A stretch of DNA of 64,000 nt from Sapria himalayana (taxonomy: Eukaryota > Streptophyta > Magnoliopsida > Malpighiales > Rafflesiaceae), in the NCBI GenBank assembly GCA_029783825.1, contig JAREIK010002677.1, positions 511,883 to 575,882 on the forward strand, read 5' to 3'. The position numbers and the translations under genes are program-made. The notes under the pieces are model-generated. The model ran no database searches, was not told the origin of the DNA, and saw only the letters and a program-made list of their open reading frames with translations. Within the stretch, counting starts at the first letter, position 1, and every line of letters begins with the position of its first letter. Below are positions 27,926 to 40,703 of this stretch, piece by piece.

Positions 27926-30893
27926 TATCTATTTTCCTAACTACTTGTCTATTTATCTATCAATTATATGTTTATCTATCTTTCTATATATCTATATATC
28001 TATTATTCAATCTATTTATCTATCGATCGATTTATCTATCAATCTATATTTCTGTCTATCTATCTATCTTTTTATATATCTATCTATCTGTCTGTTTGTC
28101 TTTCTATCTATATGTCTATCTTTCTATCACACTATATATATGTATATCTATCTATCTATCTATTTATCTATCTGAATGTCTGTCAATCTAGCTATCTATT
28201 TATCTATCTCTCTGTCTATCTGTCTATCTTTCAACTTGTTTATCTATCTATCTATCTATCTAACTATCTGTCTATCTATTTGTATATCTATCTATCTATC
28301 TATCTATCTATGTATGATATATCTATCTAACTTTCTATCTATCTATCTACCGATGAATATATCTCTCTATATATCTATCTAATTATCTATCTGTCTATCT
28401 ATCTATCTATATATTTTTCTATATATCTATCTATCTATTTTTCTATCTATTTGTTTATCTATTATCTATATATCTATCTATCTATCTATCACTCTCCCTA
28501 TCGATTTGTTATTAATTTGTCTATCAATCTATCTTTAAATCATTCTATCAATATGTTTATCAATCTTTCTATTAAACTATGTATCAATCAGCAATATGTC
28601 AATCAATCTTTATATTAAACTATCTATCAATAAGACTATCAATATGTCTATTTATGTCTATCATTCTATCTATCAATCTGTCTATCTATCTATCTATCTT
28701 TATATTGATCTATCAATCTATCTTTTTATCTATTAATTTATCTATAAATTTGTCTTTTAAACTGTTTGTTTATATGTATATTTGTCTTTGTGTTTATCTT
28801 TATTTCTATTTGTTTGTTTGTCTATCAGTCTATCTATCTTTAAGTTTGTCTATCTATTTGTTTATTTGTCTATCTTTCTACCTATCTGACTGTCACCCTA
28901 AATGGCTACCTACATATCAGTCTATTTATCTTTCTCTATGTTTATCTAACTACATGTCTATCTATATATTTGATTTTTTTCTGTCTGTCTATTGATTTGT
29001 TCATCTATCTATCTATTTAAATGTCTATTTAACTATCAATCAATCTATCTATCTATCTATATATTTATCTAACAATCTATCTGTCTATTTATCTACCTAT
29101 TTGTCTATCTCTCTGTGTATTTGTTTATATTTTTGTCGATCTAATTATTTATCTATCTATATATCTATCTATCAATCTATTTGTATGTGTGTCTATACTA
29201 TCTGTTTATTTGTCTAATAATCAATCTATATATGTATCTATCTATATGTCAATATTTTGTCTATCTATTTATCTATCTAACTATCTATATATCCATCTGG
29301 CTATAAATCTGTCTATCATTCTACCTATCAAACTGTTTATCAATCTGTGATTCAAACTTTAATTATGTCTATCAATCTATCTATCAATCTATTTATCGAA
29401 CAAGGTATCTTTTTTTCTATCGATCAATCAATCAATCTGTCAATCAATCAATCAAACAATCAATCTGTCAATCAATCAATCAATCAATCAATCTATATGT
29501 CTATCAATTTGTCTATAAATTTCTCTATCAAACTGTCTATGTATATGTCTATTTGTCATTGTGTTGTATGTTTATATTTCTTTCTATTTGTTTATTATTC
29601 TTTCTATCTATCTATCTTCCTATCTATGTATCTTTCTATTTGTCTATTTTCTATCTACTTGCCTGACTATCTTCCAACGTAGTTACCTGCCTGTTTATCT
29701 GTCTATGTATATTTCTATCTATCTGTTTGCCCTCTATCTATCTATTTGCCATTATATCTGTCATTCCATCTATTTGTCTATCTAAATGTCTATCTATCTA
29801 TCTATCTATCTATCTATTTATCTATCTATGTATATGTCTAACTTTTTATGTACTTTCTATCTATTTGTCTATCTTTCTATCTATTTATCTATCAATATAT
29901 TTATCTTTCTGACTATCTATCAATCTATCAATCTATCAGTCTAATATATATCTATCTATCTTTCTATCTATTTGTCTAACTATCTAACTATCTATATGTC
30001 TATCTATCTGTCTATATATATATATATATATCTATCTATCTTTCAAAAGATATGTCTATCAATATTTTTATCTATTTGTCTATCTATCTTTCTAATTATC
30101 AATCTATCTATCAATCTATATATCATTCCATCTTTCAATCTTTCTAACAATATGTCTATTAATAATATATCTATCTGTCAATCAATTTGTCTATCATTTG
30201 TCTATTATATATGTGTGTCTATCTATCTATCTATCTATCTCTCTATCTACCTATCTATCTGTCAATCTAATTATCTATAAAAATATGTGCATGTATGTCT
30301 ACCTATCTATTTGTATGTCTATTTGTCTGCTTGATTATCTGCTTGCATGGCTACCTTCTTGATTGTCTATCTATATGTCTGTCTGTCTATCTATCTATCT
30401 ACATGTCTTTCTATCTAACTATTTGTTTATCTTTCATTATATTTGTCCATCTATATGTCAATCTATCTGTATGTCTATCTCTCTTTGTTTCTATCTACCT
30501 ATCTATTTGTCTATCTTCTTGTTTATCTATCTATCTATCTGTATATGTATCAATCTATCTATATATCTACATATCTATATATCTATCAATATGTCTATCT
30601 ATCAATCTACCATTCAATATTAAATAAATAAATAAATAAATCAATCCATCTATCTATCTATCTGTCAATCTATTTGTCTATCTTTATATCCTTTTATCTA
30701 TCTATCAAATGACTATTTATCTATCTATTTATCTATCTATCAATCATCTATCTATCTGTCTATCTATATATCTATCTTTATGTCTTATTATCTATTGATC
30801 TATCTATCTATTTATTTATCTTTCTATCTATTATCTGCCTATAAATCTATCTATCTATTTATCTATGTATCTATCTATCAATTTATCTATATA
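25258..30893. repeat. TCTA tetranucleotide field, left block
   Basis: Almost every base fits a (TCTA)n register with frequent one-base variants (TGTC, TTTG, TCAA, TTTA). Purer runs occur, for example near 25920-25950 and 27080-27110. Subdomains have their own flavour: TCAA runs at 25305 and 29425-29500, GTTA repeats at 26636-26660, AAAT repeats at 30624-30645, and ACCTGCCTGACTG-like patches near 27290, 27760, 28870 and 29650. TCTA translates without stops as Ser-Ile-Tyr-Leu in any of its forward frames, which explains the many long open frames; none is a gene. The block is interrupted at 30894 by a hAT insertion. Confidence 0.95.
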
Positions 30894-30901
30894 TCTTCAT
30901 A
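30894..30901. repeat. hAT target-site duplication, left copy
   Basis: TCTTCATA directly precedes the terminal TAGAGGTGTC. It matches 7 of 8 bases of TCTTCTTA after the right end, the 8-bp duplication expected for hAT. Confidence 0.8.
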
Positions 30902-33900
30902 TAGAGGTGTCAAACGGGCCGGCCCGGCACGGCACGGCCCGTTTTTCACGAGCACGATCGTGCTACCGTGCCGTGCCGGGCACGGCACGGTTTGAATATA
31001 GGCGGGCACGCCTTGGCCATACAAGCCAGGCGGCAGGGCCAGGCAGGTGGGAGCCGGGACGCGGGACCGGGGTCCAGGACCGGGATGGCCGCACGGACAA
31101 ACAGACAGGGACAGGCAGATTAAATTTTTTTTTATATATTGTAAATTTTATTGATTAAGGTTAAGTATAGAGTATTAATTATTAAATATAATTTTTTTAA
31201 AAAATTTAAAAGTTAAAATTAAATAAAACAAACAAATATTAGAAAATAATTTTTTTATCAAATTCAAATTAGTTTAGCTTTTTTTATATTTATAATTTAT
31301 TAATTATATATTAAAGTTATTAATTTTTAAAATAAAATTTAAATCGTAAAAAAAATAAATCAATACAATAACATTATGTTAGTAAAAATTAAAATTAAAA
31401 AAAAATTAAACTACACAAATGAAAAATTACCAATCATGCTTTTGAAACCAATGGTCCGGACAAAACAAGTATAAGTTTCAACACAACGTATGGTACAAAC
31501 AAAGCGTAAAATACAATGAATAAAAAAATATCGAAAAAAAAGAGCAGATCAGCATCAATCGTCAAGCGGCATATCATGAGAATCATCAGCCGCAACATCA
31601 AGATCAGTATCATATGGATCATCATCGGCAATCATCTCCTCCGCCATTGTAGTGGATGTGGATGCGACTATAGTGTCTGTCACAGTCCCAGCTTCAGCAC
31701 GATCACGGATGCTAAACCTCGATTCCTCCCAATCCTTCAAACATGTCAATGCCTCAACCATATCTGGACGTAATCTCGATCTCCTATCCGAAATCACGTT
31801 CAATGCAACAGAAAAAGCAGACTCCGATGCTACCCTCGACACCGGAGGAGTCAGTAGATCCCGTGCCATCCTAGATAGCATGGGATAGGTGGACTCATAT
31901 GATTTCCACCACTGTAATAAATCAAGATTCTTATTATCAGAATGTGATAGGATTGAGCAGTAATCGGTATCTAAGTACCGAGACAGCTCACTCCTATGTG
32001 ATGGTCCACCCCTACATTTCCCCCTAGCTAGGTTAATGGAATAATCATCATCTCCGAACAAGGTATCAATGTCCGTAATCACAGTCTCACCACCACCACC
32101 ACCATACCTAGTATCGTAGTATGTGAACAGGTCTGTCAACTTTTCGTAAATGAACCCTTTAGGTGGCTCTTCCAGGTTCATTGCACGAGGAAATGAAAGT
32201 CAGGGTGTTTTCTACCCCTTCCACCTTAGCCCTAGGGTCCATGCATGCAGCGAGGCAATAAAGAGATGGAATGGTGGACCAGTACTTCAAGTACTTGGTC
32301 TCCATCTCTGCAACCATATGGCTAAGCGTCGGGTCAGCTCGATACTTCCTAAACATGCTACTAATGTTGCATATGCACCGGAGTGCAATGCAAGTGGTGG
32401 GCGTATAAACTGACAAACACATATTTGTCGTGTCATAAAATATCTTCAGGAATTTCATAAATGAAATTTTTGAAGCCCAGTCAGTGTCGTCAATAATAAG
32501 TTCGCCATTCTTACTATTGACGTAGTCGGATATCACGTGTTCGTATCCAACACATGATTCCAACATCAGGTACGTGTAATTCCAACAATGTCTCACATCC
32601 GATTGGAATTTCTTCTTCTTAAGATTCGCAGACAAACAGAGACTACCAAACTCTTGTTGTCTGCGAGGAGTGCGAATATACTTGAGTGCATTGCGTATAT
32701 TTTCCAACGCGGGGGAACACACCTTCATACCCGTTTGAACTATCAGGTTAATCATATGACACTGCATCTGACATGAAAGATCTCTCCTAATGGTGCGTCT
32801 CTAATATTCCTAACAAACATATTGATCGCTACTCCATTATTAGAAGCATTATCGAAAGTGACACTAAAAATTTTATTTTGAATTTTATATTCCCTAAATA
32901 TTTTCATCATACACTCAAAAATGGCCGGGCCATCATGAGGATGAAGAATCTCAGTGAATCCTAATATTTTTTTATTGATTGTCCAATTAGAATCTACATA
33001 GTGACTCGTGAGACATGCATAAGAAGAATCATCGTGACATGTCCATATATCGGACGTCACGGGACACCACTCCACTATATGCCATAAATTCCTTAATTAT
33101 TTTTTGTTTTTCTAACTTATATATCTTTAATATGTCACACCTAGATGTAGACCTAGGAATCCTACGATAGGAAGGCTGAAAATAAGTTTGCATGATGCGC
33201 ACTACCCTCGGATCTTCCGAAAATCTGATCGGAAGACCCATCAATGTGATGAGCCTGGCCATGCCGTCCCTACCCAACTCGTTGGAGTATACGAAGGGAG
33301 TAAACTTTGAGACTGAACTCGATCCAGTCTCAAAAAATGTAGTGCCAAGTTGGGTTTGCCTAGGATCTAAGGGTCCATGTTTTTTGGTGCATAATTCGGC
33401 ATGCCTCTTAAGGTGCCCAGTCCCACATGTACTCTTGCATGTTAAAAGTCTCATACATATTTACACTATGCCATTTCTTGTTCCTCACCCCTAACATTTA
33501 CTTGTGTTATGATTTTAAAATAAGTCCAAACTACAGAAGTCCTCCTAGTTTTTTGTTTTTTAGAACTTTGGGTAGAGACGACTGGAGAAACCAAATTTTC
33601 AGCAGCCACAGACGTCTGTGTAACACTAACATTTTCATTTTCCAAATTTAAATATGTGTCAGGTGTATTTGTCATTTTTTATGTTTTTTTTTCCTATGTT
33701 TTCTAGAGAGAGAAGCTTTAGAGATATAAAGTAAATAAAAACATAAAATAAATTACCTGGTAAAAGCAATGAGGTCAGTCACGTGCAAGGTGCACCGTAG
33801 GAAGCTCTAATGTTCAAAACTCAAGTAGAGTTTCACGAAAATCCAAGCCGAAATCAAAATCCAAGGCCCGAGAGAGAGATGCACGGTTTATGTGAGAGAG

Positions 33901-34475
33901 AAAGTTTTGAGAGGAGTTATGTTTTTGAAAAACATAAATGTTATAGGGAGGGGGATAGAATTTATAGGATAAAGAAATTAATTTTTTATAAAAAAAGAAA
34001 TTTTTTTATTAATTTTTTGAATTTTTAATATAATTTTAAGGGGCAGAATCACGAGGACCGTTGGATTCTGCCCCCTTGCCATTGGAGGCGAATCCAACGG
34101 CTGAAATTCATTAAAGTTTGAATTTTTTTTTCTGGCCGTTGGGATTGGTCGGGTCTAAGCCCGTCGGGGCTCAGCAGTCGGGACCGCGGGTCGGGTCCTA
34201 TCAGACCCGACCCGCGGTCTTTTTACCGGGGGGAGGGGGGGGGGGTGGGGGGGCCAGGGGACGGGTCACGACTCACGCGGCACGCCCACGCCCCACGCGT
34301 GCCCGCGTGAACCGGCACGGGACCAACCCGTGCCGGCGTGCCGGGCCAGTTCGGCACAACACGAGTAGATTCTAACCCGGGCATGGTTTAAAAACGTGCC
34401 GGGCCGGCCCAGGCACGGCCGAACCGTGCCGTGCCTCGTGCCGGCCCGGCCGGCCCGACGCATTTGACACCTCTA
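30902..34475. mobile_element. Complete hAT element with TIRs and TSD
   Basis: The left end TAGAGGTGTCAAACGGGCCG and the right end (inverted TAGAGGTGTCAAATGCGTCG) share the first 13 bases and continue as GC-rich subterminal DNA full of GGCACGG and CCGGCCC words. Flanking 8-mers TCTTCATA and TCTTCTTA form a near-perfect target duplication in the TCTA field. The element is about 3.57 kb, a normal size for an autonomous plant hAT, and carries one transposase-derived gene on the minus strand. The subterminal islands (30915-31110 and 34040-34465) are strikingly GC-rich beside an AT-rich interior. The right island contains G runs at 34228-34256. The element is structurally complete, but its gene is broken. 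Confidence 0.93.
31555..33675 (-). pseudogene. hAT transposase, frameshifted
   Basis: Five overlapping frames on the minus strand read as one plant hAT (zf-BED, RICESLEEPER-like) transposase. 33675-33466 gives the N-terminus with RRTSVVWTYFK. 33454-33029 gives the BED finger remainder (TGHLKRHAELC) and a linker. 33075-32752 has TSDIW (first catalytic Asp) and VTFDNASNN (second Asp). 32767-32159 has MINLIVQTGMK and MDPRAKVEG. 32181-31555 has the C-terminal dimerisation region, WWKSYESTYPMLSRMARDLL and VASESAFS (catalytic Glu), ending in an acidic tail. Frame changes lie near 33460 (inside the BED C-x2-C pair), 33070, 32760 and 32185. No in-frame stops occur inside the segments, so decay is modest. 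All three acidic catalytic positions are still present, but no single frame joins them. Confidence 0.9.
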
Positions 34476-34483
34476 TCTTCTTA
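34476..34483. repeat. hAT target-site duplication, right copy
   Basis: TCTTCTTA directly follows the right terminus and differs at one base from the left copy at 30894-30901. Confidence 0.8.
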
Positions 34484-37400
34484 TCTATTTGTCTATCTAG
34501 CTATTTATCTATATATCTGTCTATATATATATATATATCTATCAATATATTTATCAATCTATCAATCAATATATTTGTCAATCTATCTATAAATCAATCT
34601 ATCAATATGTCTATCAATCTGTCTATCAATCTATTTATTAATCTATCTATCATTTTTTCTATCAAACTATCTATCTATCTATTTGTAAATCTATCTATTT
34701 ATCTATCTGTCTATCTATCTTTTTATCTATCTAGTTTTCTATCTGTCTATCTATCTATATATCTATTTATCTATTTGTATGTATGCCTGTCTGTTTATCT
34801 TTCTATTAGTTTTTATATACACCTACCTTATTTTCTTTTAATATATCTATGTATCTTCCTTTCTATTTATCTATCTTTCTATAAGTCTAACTATCTATCT
34901 ATATTTTTGTCTGTTTATCTATCAATCTGTCTATTTATCTATATGTCTATTTATCTATCTGTCTATATATCTATCTACCTATTTATCTATCTATCTATCT
35001 ATCTATCTATATGTCTATTAATCTACCAATCTATCTGTCTATTTACATATCTATCTATTTGTCAATATATTTTTCTATCTATATGTCTATTTATCTACCT
35101 ATCTATTTGACTATTTATCTATCTATCTATCTATCTATCTGTCTATCTATCTTTCTATCTATATATCTTTCTAATAATCTATCAATATATCAATCTATCT
35201 TTCTTTATATCTTTGTGTTTATCAATCTCTCTATCAATTTCTATCAATCTGTTTATCTATCTATCTATTTATCTATTATTTATCTATATATCTATCTGTT
35301 AGTCTATGTATCTGTCTATCTATATATCTATCAGTTTGTCTGGCTCTATTTCAATCAATCTATCTATTAATTAGTCTAGCTGTTTGTCTATTTTTCTATC
35401 AAATATATCTATCTATCTATCTTTCTATCTATATAATTATTAATTTATTTATCAATGTCTTTCAATCAGTCTATCAATTTATTTATCTATATATCTATTT
35501 TTCAATCAATTTATATATGTATATATTTTTCTATCTATTTATTTATCTAACTTTCTCTCTTTCTCTCTTTCTAACTTTCTATTTGTCTATATGCCTATAT
35601 GTGTGTGTGTGTGTTTATATATATATCTCTCTCTCTCTATCTATCTCTTTATTTGTCTATGACTTTCAATATATCTATCTATCTATATATCTATCTATTT
35701 ATCTATCTATATGTTTATCTACCTATCTATTTTTTGTTTATCTATTTATCTATCAATCTATCTATTTTTCTATATATCTATCTTTCTAACTTTCTAATTG
35801 TCTTTTTGCCTATCAGTCTATTAGTCAATCTATCGATCTATCTATCTATGTATCTATCCATCCAAATATCTATTTGCTTATCTATATATTTCCCTTTTTG
35901 TCAATTTGTCTATTTATCTATCTATCTTTTTATCTATCTTTATATCTATCTAATCTATTTCTATCAGTATATCAGTCTATTAGTCTATTTGTCTATTAGT
36001 CTATCTATCTGCATATCTATTTATTTGTCTATTTGCATATATATTTATCTATCTATCTATCTATATATTTATCTATCTATCTCTCCATTTCTCTATTTAT
36101 CTATCAACATATCTACCGATCTATATATCTATCTATTTGTCTATCTCTCTATTGGTCAATTTGTTTTTCTATCTCTCTATATTTCTATCTTTATATCTGC
36201 CAATATATCTATGTATTAATCTATCTGCCTATCATTGTATCAGAATATATATCTATCTGTCTAACTATTTATCTGTCTATCAATCTATTTATATATCTAT
36301 CTACCTTTTTATATGACTATCTTGCTATCTATATATTTGTCTTTATATCTATCTATCTATCTATGTTTCTATCTATCTATCTGTCTATTTGTCTATCTAT
36401 CTATCTATTTATTTCTTTATTTTATTATCTATCTATCTAACTGTCTATTTTTATATCTATCTATCTATTTTATTGTTTATTTTATTTTCTATTTATCGAT
36501 CTATCTGTCTATTTTCTATCAATCTTTAAATCTTTTCTTTGTATCTATCTATAAATTTCTATCTATCTATAAATTTCTATCTATCTATATATCTATTTAT
36601 CTATTTATCTATCTACTATCTATCTATCTGTCTATCTATCTATTTGTCAATTTGTCTATATATCTCTCTATTTATTGGTCTAAATGATTATATGTCTATC
36701 TATCAATTTTGTAACTGTCTAAGTGTCTATCTTTCTATCTGTCTAAATATCTATCCTTTAATATATCTTTCTATCTATTATTCTATCAATAAATCTGTCT
36801 ATCTATCTATTTATCAATATATCTATGTAGCTATCAATCTATTTGTCTGTCTCTCTGTATTTTATCTATATGTCTATCTGTTTATTAGTTTATATATTTT
36901 CTATCTATCTACATGTCTATTAATCTTTATATCTTTATATGTACCTATTTATCTATTTTCTATCTATATCTATATCTATATCTATTTGTTAATCAATCAA
37001 TCTATATATCTATCTGACTATCTGTCTATCTTACTGGATAACAATCTATCTGTGTATATATCTATCTATCTATTTAACTAACTATCTAACTATTTATCTA
37101 TTTTGTCTATATATTTAATGTTTATCTATCTAACTATATAATTATCAATCTTTATATCAGTCTATATATCTATCTGACTAATTATCAATTTGTCTATCTA
37201 TTTATTTGTATGTATATTTATATATCTATCTATCTATCTATTTGGCTATCTATTTGTCTGTCTATCTATCTATCTGTCTATCTAACTATCTATTTATTTT
37301 TATATCTATCTATCTATATTTACATATGCTTATCTATCTATATCTTTATCTATCAATATTTCTAACTGACTATTTATATTTCTATCTATATGTCTATATG

Positions 37401-38345
37401 TCAATCTATCTATCTGTGTATCTTTCTATCTATCTAAATGTTTATCTTTCTATCTATCTATCTATTTGTATGTGTGTCTGCCTGTCTATATATATATATA
37501 TATATGTAAGATCTATTCATCTGTTTATCTATCTCTCTGTCTATCTATCTATCTATTTATGTAAATTCGATCTATATATGTCTGTATTTATCTATCTATC
37601 TATCAACCAATCTCCCTATCTGATAATCTATATATTTGACTATCTTCTATCTGACTATTTGTTTATCTCTAATTCTATTGTCTTGATTATTTGTCTATCT
37701 ATCTATTTTTCTATATGTTTATTATTCTATCTATCTATTTATCTATTTGTAAATAAATAAATAAATAAATATATATATATATATTTATCTGACTATATCT
37801 ATCTATATATATATATCTATCTGTCTAATTATCTATCTATCTATCTATCAGTCTAGTTGTCTATATATCTATCTTTCTTTCTTTCAATTAATCTATTTGT
37901 TTATTTGTATATCTGACTTTCTCTCTATTTTCCTTCTTGTCTATCTACCTATATGTCTAATTGTTAATCTGTTTATCTTTGTATCTATCTATCTTTCCAT
38001 GCCTACCTGCCTATCTATATGTTTATCAATATATCTATATGTCTATCTATATATCAATCTACCTATTTGTCTATTTAACTATTTATATATCTTTATATGT
38101 TCCTATGTATCTTTCTATCTACTTGTTTATCTGTCTATCTATTTATTTGTTATTTATCTATCTTTCTATATATCTATTTGTCTATATCTTTATCTATCTA
38201 TCTTTCTATCTATCTGTCTAGTTGTCTCTCTCTGTCTCTCCATTCATTTATTTGACTATCAGTCTATCTATCTATCTATAAGGCTATCTATCGGTATATC
38301 TTTTTATCGATCTATCTGTGTATCTTTCAATCTGTATGTCTACTA
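34484..38345. repeat. TCTA tetranucleotide field, middle block
   Basis: This continues the degenerate TCTA repeat on the other side of the hAT insertion, with the same variants. Local sub-repeats include CTCTTTCT near 35550, GT near 35600, TATA near 37490 and AAAT at 37751-37770. Long stop-free frames reading SIYL-type repeats are a direct result of the tetranucleotide and are not genes. Confidence 0.95.
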
Positions 38346-38875
38346 CTGTATATGTAATTTGTTTTTACTTAATAATCTGTTTTTAATATTTTCATATAAG
38401 TGCAGGAAAGGAAATATTAAAAGCCCGGGGATGCAGCAGTAGCACAATAACGGAGGTTTATTTTTTCGGTATATCCAACCCGCTTCGGTTAAATGAACCG
38501 GATGTTTATTTTTTGTATAAAATGATTTGTATTTATTTTTTCACGCGGCTGTTTTTTGACCCGGTTGAACTGTTCATCTTCGCTCTCCTCTCTCTCTGCC
38601 GGATTTCACGACAGCCGAATGCTGCATACTGTAAGACGTTCCATTTCTTGGTTTTATTCTGTAACGCATTAGCATTTTCTGGTGGAGGTAGCTAGTAGTA
38701 CTGAGCTACTAGCGAACCACGTTATTTCCTGTGGTGATTTCTCGTTTTTTGATTCTGTCGTGGATGCTGTTGGATTGAGATATATATATTGCTTGTTTCT
38801 ATGTTTCTGTTGTTTTCTGTGTCTTAATCTCACTACCCGTGGAAGTGCAATTACCCAACATCTACCTTTTTATTT
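38346..38875. other. Non-repetitive island inside the TCTA field
   Basis: About 530 bp of mixed-composition DNA with no TCTA character. It contains a splice-acceptor-like ATAAGTGCAG followed by GAAAGG near 38400, GC-rich words (AGCCCGGGGATGCAGCAG, CCCGCTTCGG, ACCCGGTTGAACTG), a CT-rich stretch (CTCTCCTCTCTCTCTGCC near 38582) and a palindrome-like GTAGCTAGTAGTACTGAGCTACTAGC near 38687. It looks like a piece of gene promoter or 5' leader with intron, but no protein is recognisable. No flanking duplication or terminal repeats were found. Confidence 0.55.
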
Positions 38876-39254
38876 GTATATCTAACATTCTATCTTAATT
38901 TATATCAATCTTTTAGTATATAAGTTTATTAGTCTATGTGTCTATTTATCTATCTATCTATTTATCAAACAATTGATCCATAAGTCTAACTATTTATCTA
39001 TCTATCCATCTACTTATCTATCTATCTATATGTCTATCTATATATCTACTTATATATTTATCATTCTATCTATCTATTGATCTATATGACTATCTGTATT
39101 TCTAGCTATCAATCTATCTATATATATGTTTATTTATCTATTTGTTTTTATGTATATATGTTTATCATTCAATTTATATAACTATCTAACTTTTTATCTT
39201 TCTATCCATCTAACTATCTAACTATCTTTCTGTCTATCGTCTATTAGTCAATAT

Positions 39255-39285
<31 letters not shown>

Positions 39286-40330
39286 GGGGGGGGGGGTGTG
39301 TGTGTGTATCCATTTGTCAATCTATATATCTGTCTATTTGTCTGTCTATCTATTTGCCAGTCTGGTATCTATCTATGTATCTATCTATCTGCCTATCTGT
39401 CTATATATATATATATATCTATATGTCTATCTATCTATCTATATATCTATATGTCTATCTATCTATCTATATATATATTTGTCTATATGTCTAGCAATTT
39501 ATCTTTGTATCTATCTATTTGCCAATCTGCTTATCTATTAGTCTGTCTATCTATCTTTTTGACTAATTATCTTTTTGTCAATATGTCAATCTCTTTATCT
39601 ATCTATATCTTTATTTATCTATCTTTCTATCAATCTATTAGTCTAATAGTCTATAAGCATATGTGTCTATCCATTTATCATTTTGTCTATCTATTTATCT
39701 ATCTCTCAATATATTTGTCTAACTATCTTTATGTCTATCTCATTATTTGTATATTTGTCTATCTATTTATCTTTTTATCTATATATCTGTCTATAAGACT
39801 AAATTAGAATTTGTCTATTTGTTTATCTGTTTATGTATCTATTTGTATATCGTTCAATCTATAAATCTATCAATCTATCAATCTATTTATATTTCAATGT
39901 TTCTAATTCACTAACTAATTAATAATATATCTTTCTAACTATCTATTTGTCTATCTGTCTAATTATTTAACAATCTTTCTATTTATTAGTTTATCAATCA
40001 ATCAATCAATCTATCTATTTATCTATCTATCTTTTTATCTATCTATGTTTCCGTCTATCTATCAATGTGTTTTTTATCTGCTTGTTTATTTCTATCTATC
40101 TATCTATCTGTTTATCTGTTTATATATCTATCTATCTATATGTCTATCTATCTATCTATATATCAATCAATCAATCTATCTATCTATTTGTCTATTTTTC
40201 TATCAATCTATTTATCTATCTATCTATCGATTTGTTAATCTATCTATCAATTTATCAAACTATCAAAATGACACTATGTTTATCAGTATATCTATCAACA
40301 AATAGATAAATAAATACATCAACAAATATA
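38876..40330. repeat. TCTA tetranucleotide field, right block
   Basis: Same TCTA-type repeat on the plus strand, with TATA patches near 39400 and 39465 and TCAA patches near 40000 and 40160. It ends at a strand switch, after which the repeat runs as TAGA. Confidence 0.93.
39269..39296. repeat. G28 homopolymer flanked by GT repeats
   Basis: Twenty-eight consecutive G residues lie between a (GT)n tract on the left and a (TG)n tract on the right. The exact length may be unreliable, because such tracts are hard to sequence. It could form G-quadruplex structure. Confidence 0.85.
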
Positions 40331-40416
40331 CTATATTTATCTATCGATTTGTTGATTGATATATATATAGATAGTCAAATCGATAAATAAATAGACAGAT
40401 AGATAGACAGACAGAT

Positions 40417-40453
<37 letters not shown>

Positions 40454-40703
40454 TAAATAGATAGATTGATAGACACATAGATACATATACAGATAGATAA
40501 AAGATAGATCAACAAATAGAATGATACAAAGAAAGATAGATAGAAAGATAAATAAATAGATAAACACATACACACAAAAATGCACAAATAGATAGAAAGA
40601 TAGACAAATAGATGATTAGACTGATTGACTATATTGTAGTTAGATAGTTTGATAGATATGCATATAGAAAAATAGATAGACTATATTGTAGTTAGATAGT
40701 TTG
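40331..40703. repeat. Inverted segment of the tetranucleotide field (TAGA)
   Basis: To the right of about 40330 the plus strand reads AGATAGAT and ACAGATAG instead of TCTA, so the repeat is in opposite orientation. The switch is marked by inverted arms, ATCAACAAATAGATAA (40295-40310) against CTATCGATTTGTTGAT (40341-40356), which pair at 12 of 16 positions. A TA dinucleotide tract lies at 40420-40450. A 25-bp direct repeat beginning GACTATATTGTAGTTAGATA (40627-40651 and 40679-40703) ends exactly at the border with retrotransposon DNA. Confidence 0.85.

Noticed and set aside
31516..33651. Plus-strand frames across the hAT transposase
   Set aside because: They are antisense shadows of the transposase on the minus strand.
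25517..40309. Many long open frames rich in Ser-Ile-Tyr-Leu repeats
   Set aside because: TCTA repeats have no stop codon in their forward frames and translate as SIYL. The frames follow the microsatellite exactly, overlap in several frames at once and show no domain or start context.
40337..40587. Minus-strand Tyr/Ile/Ser/Leu frames
   Set aside because: They reflect the inverted TAGA segment of the microsatellite.
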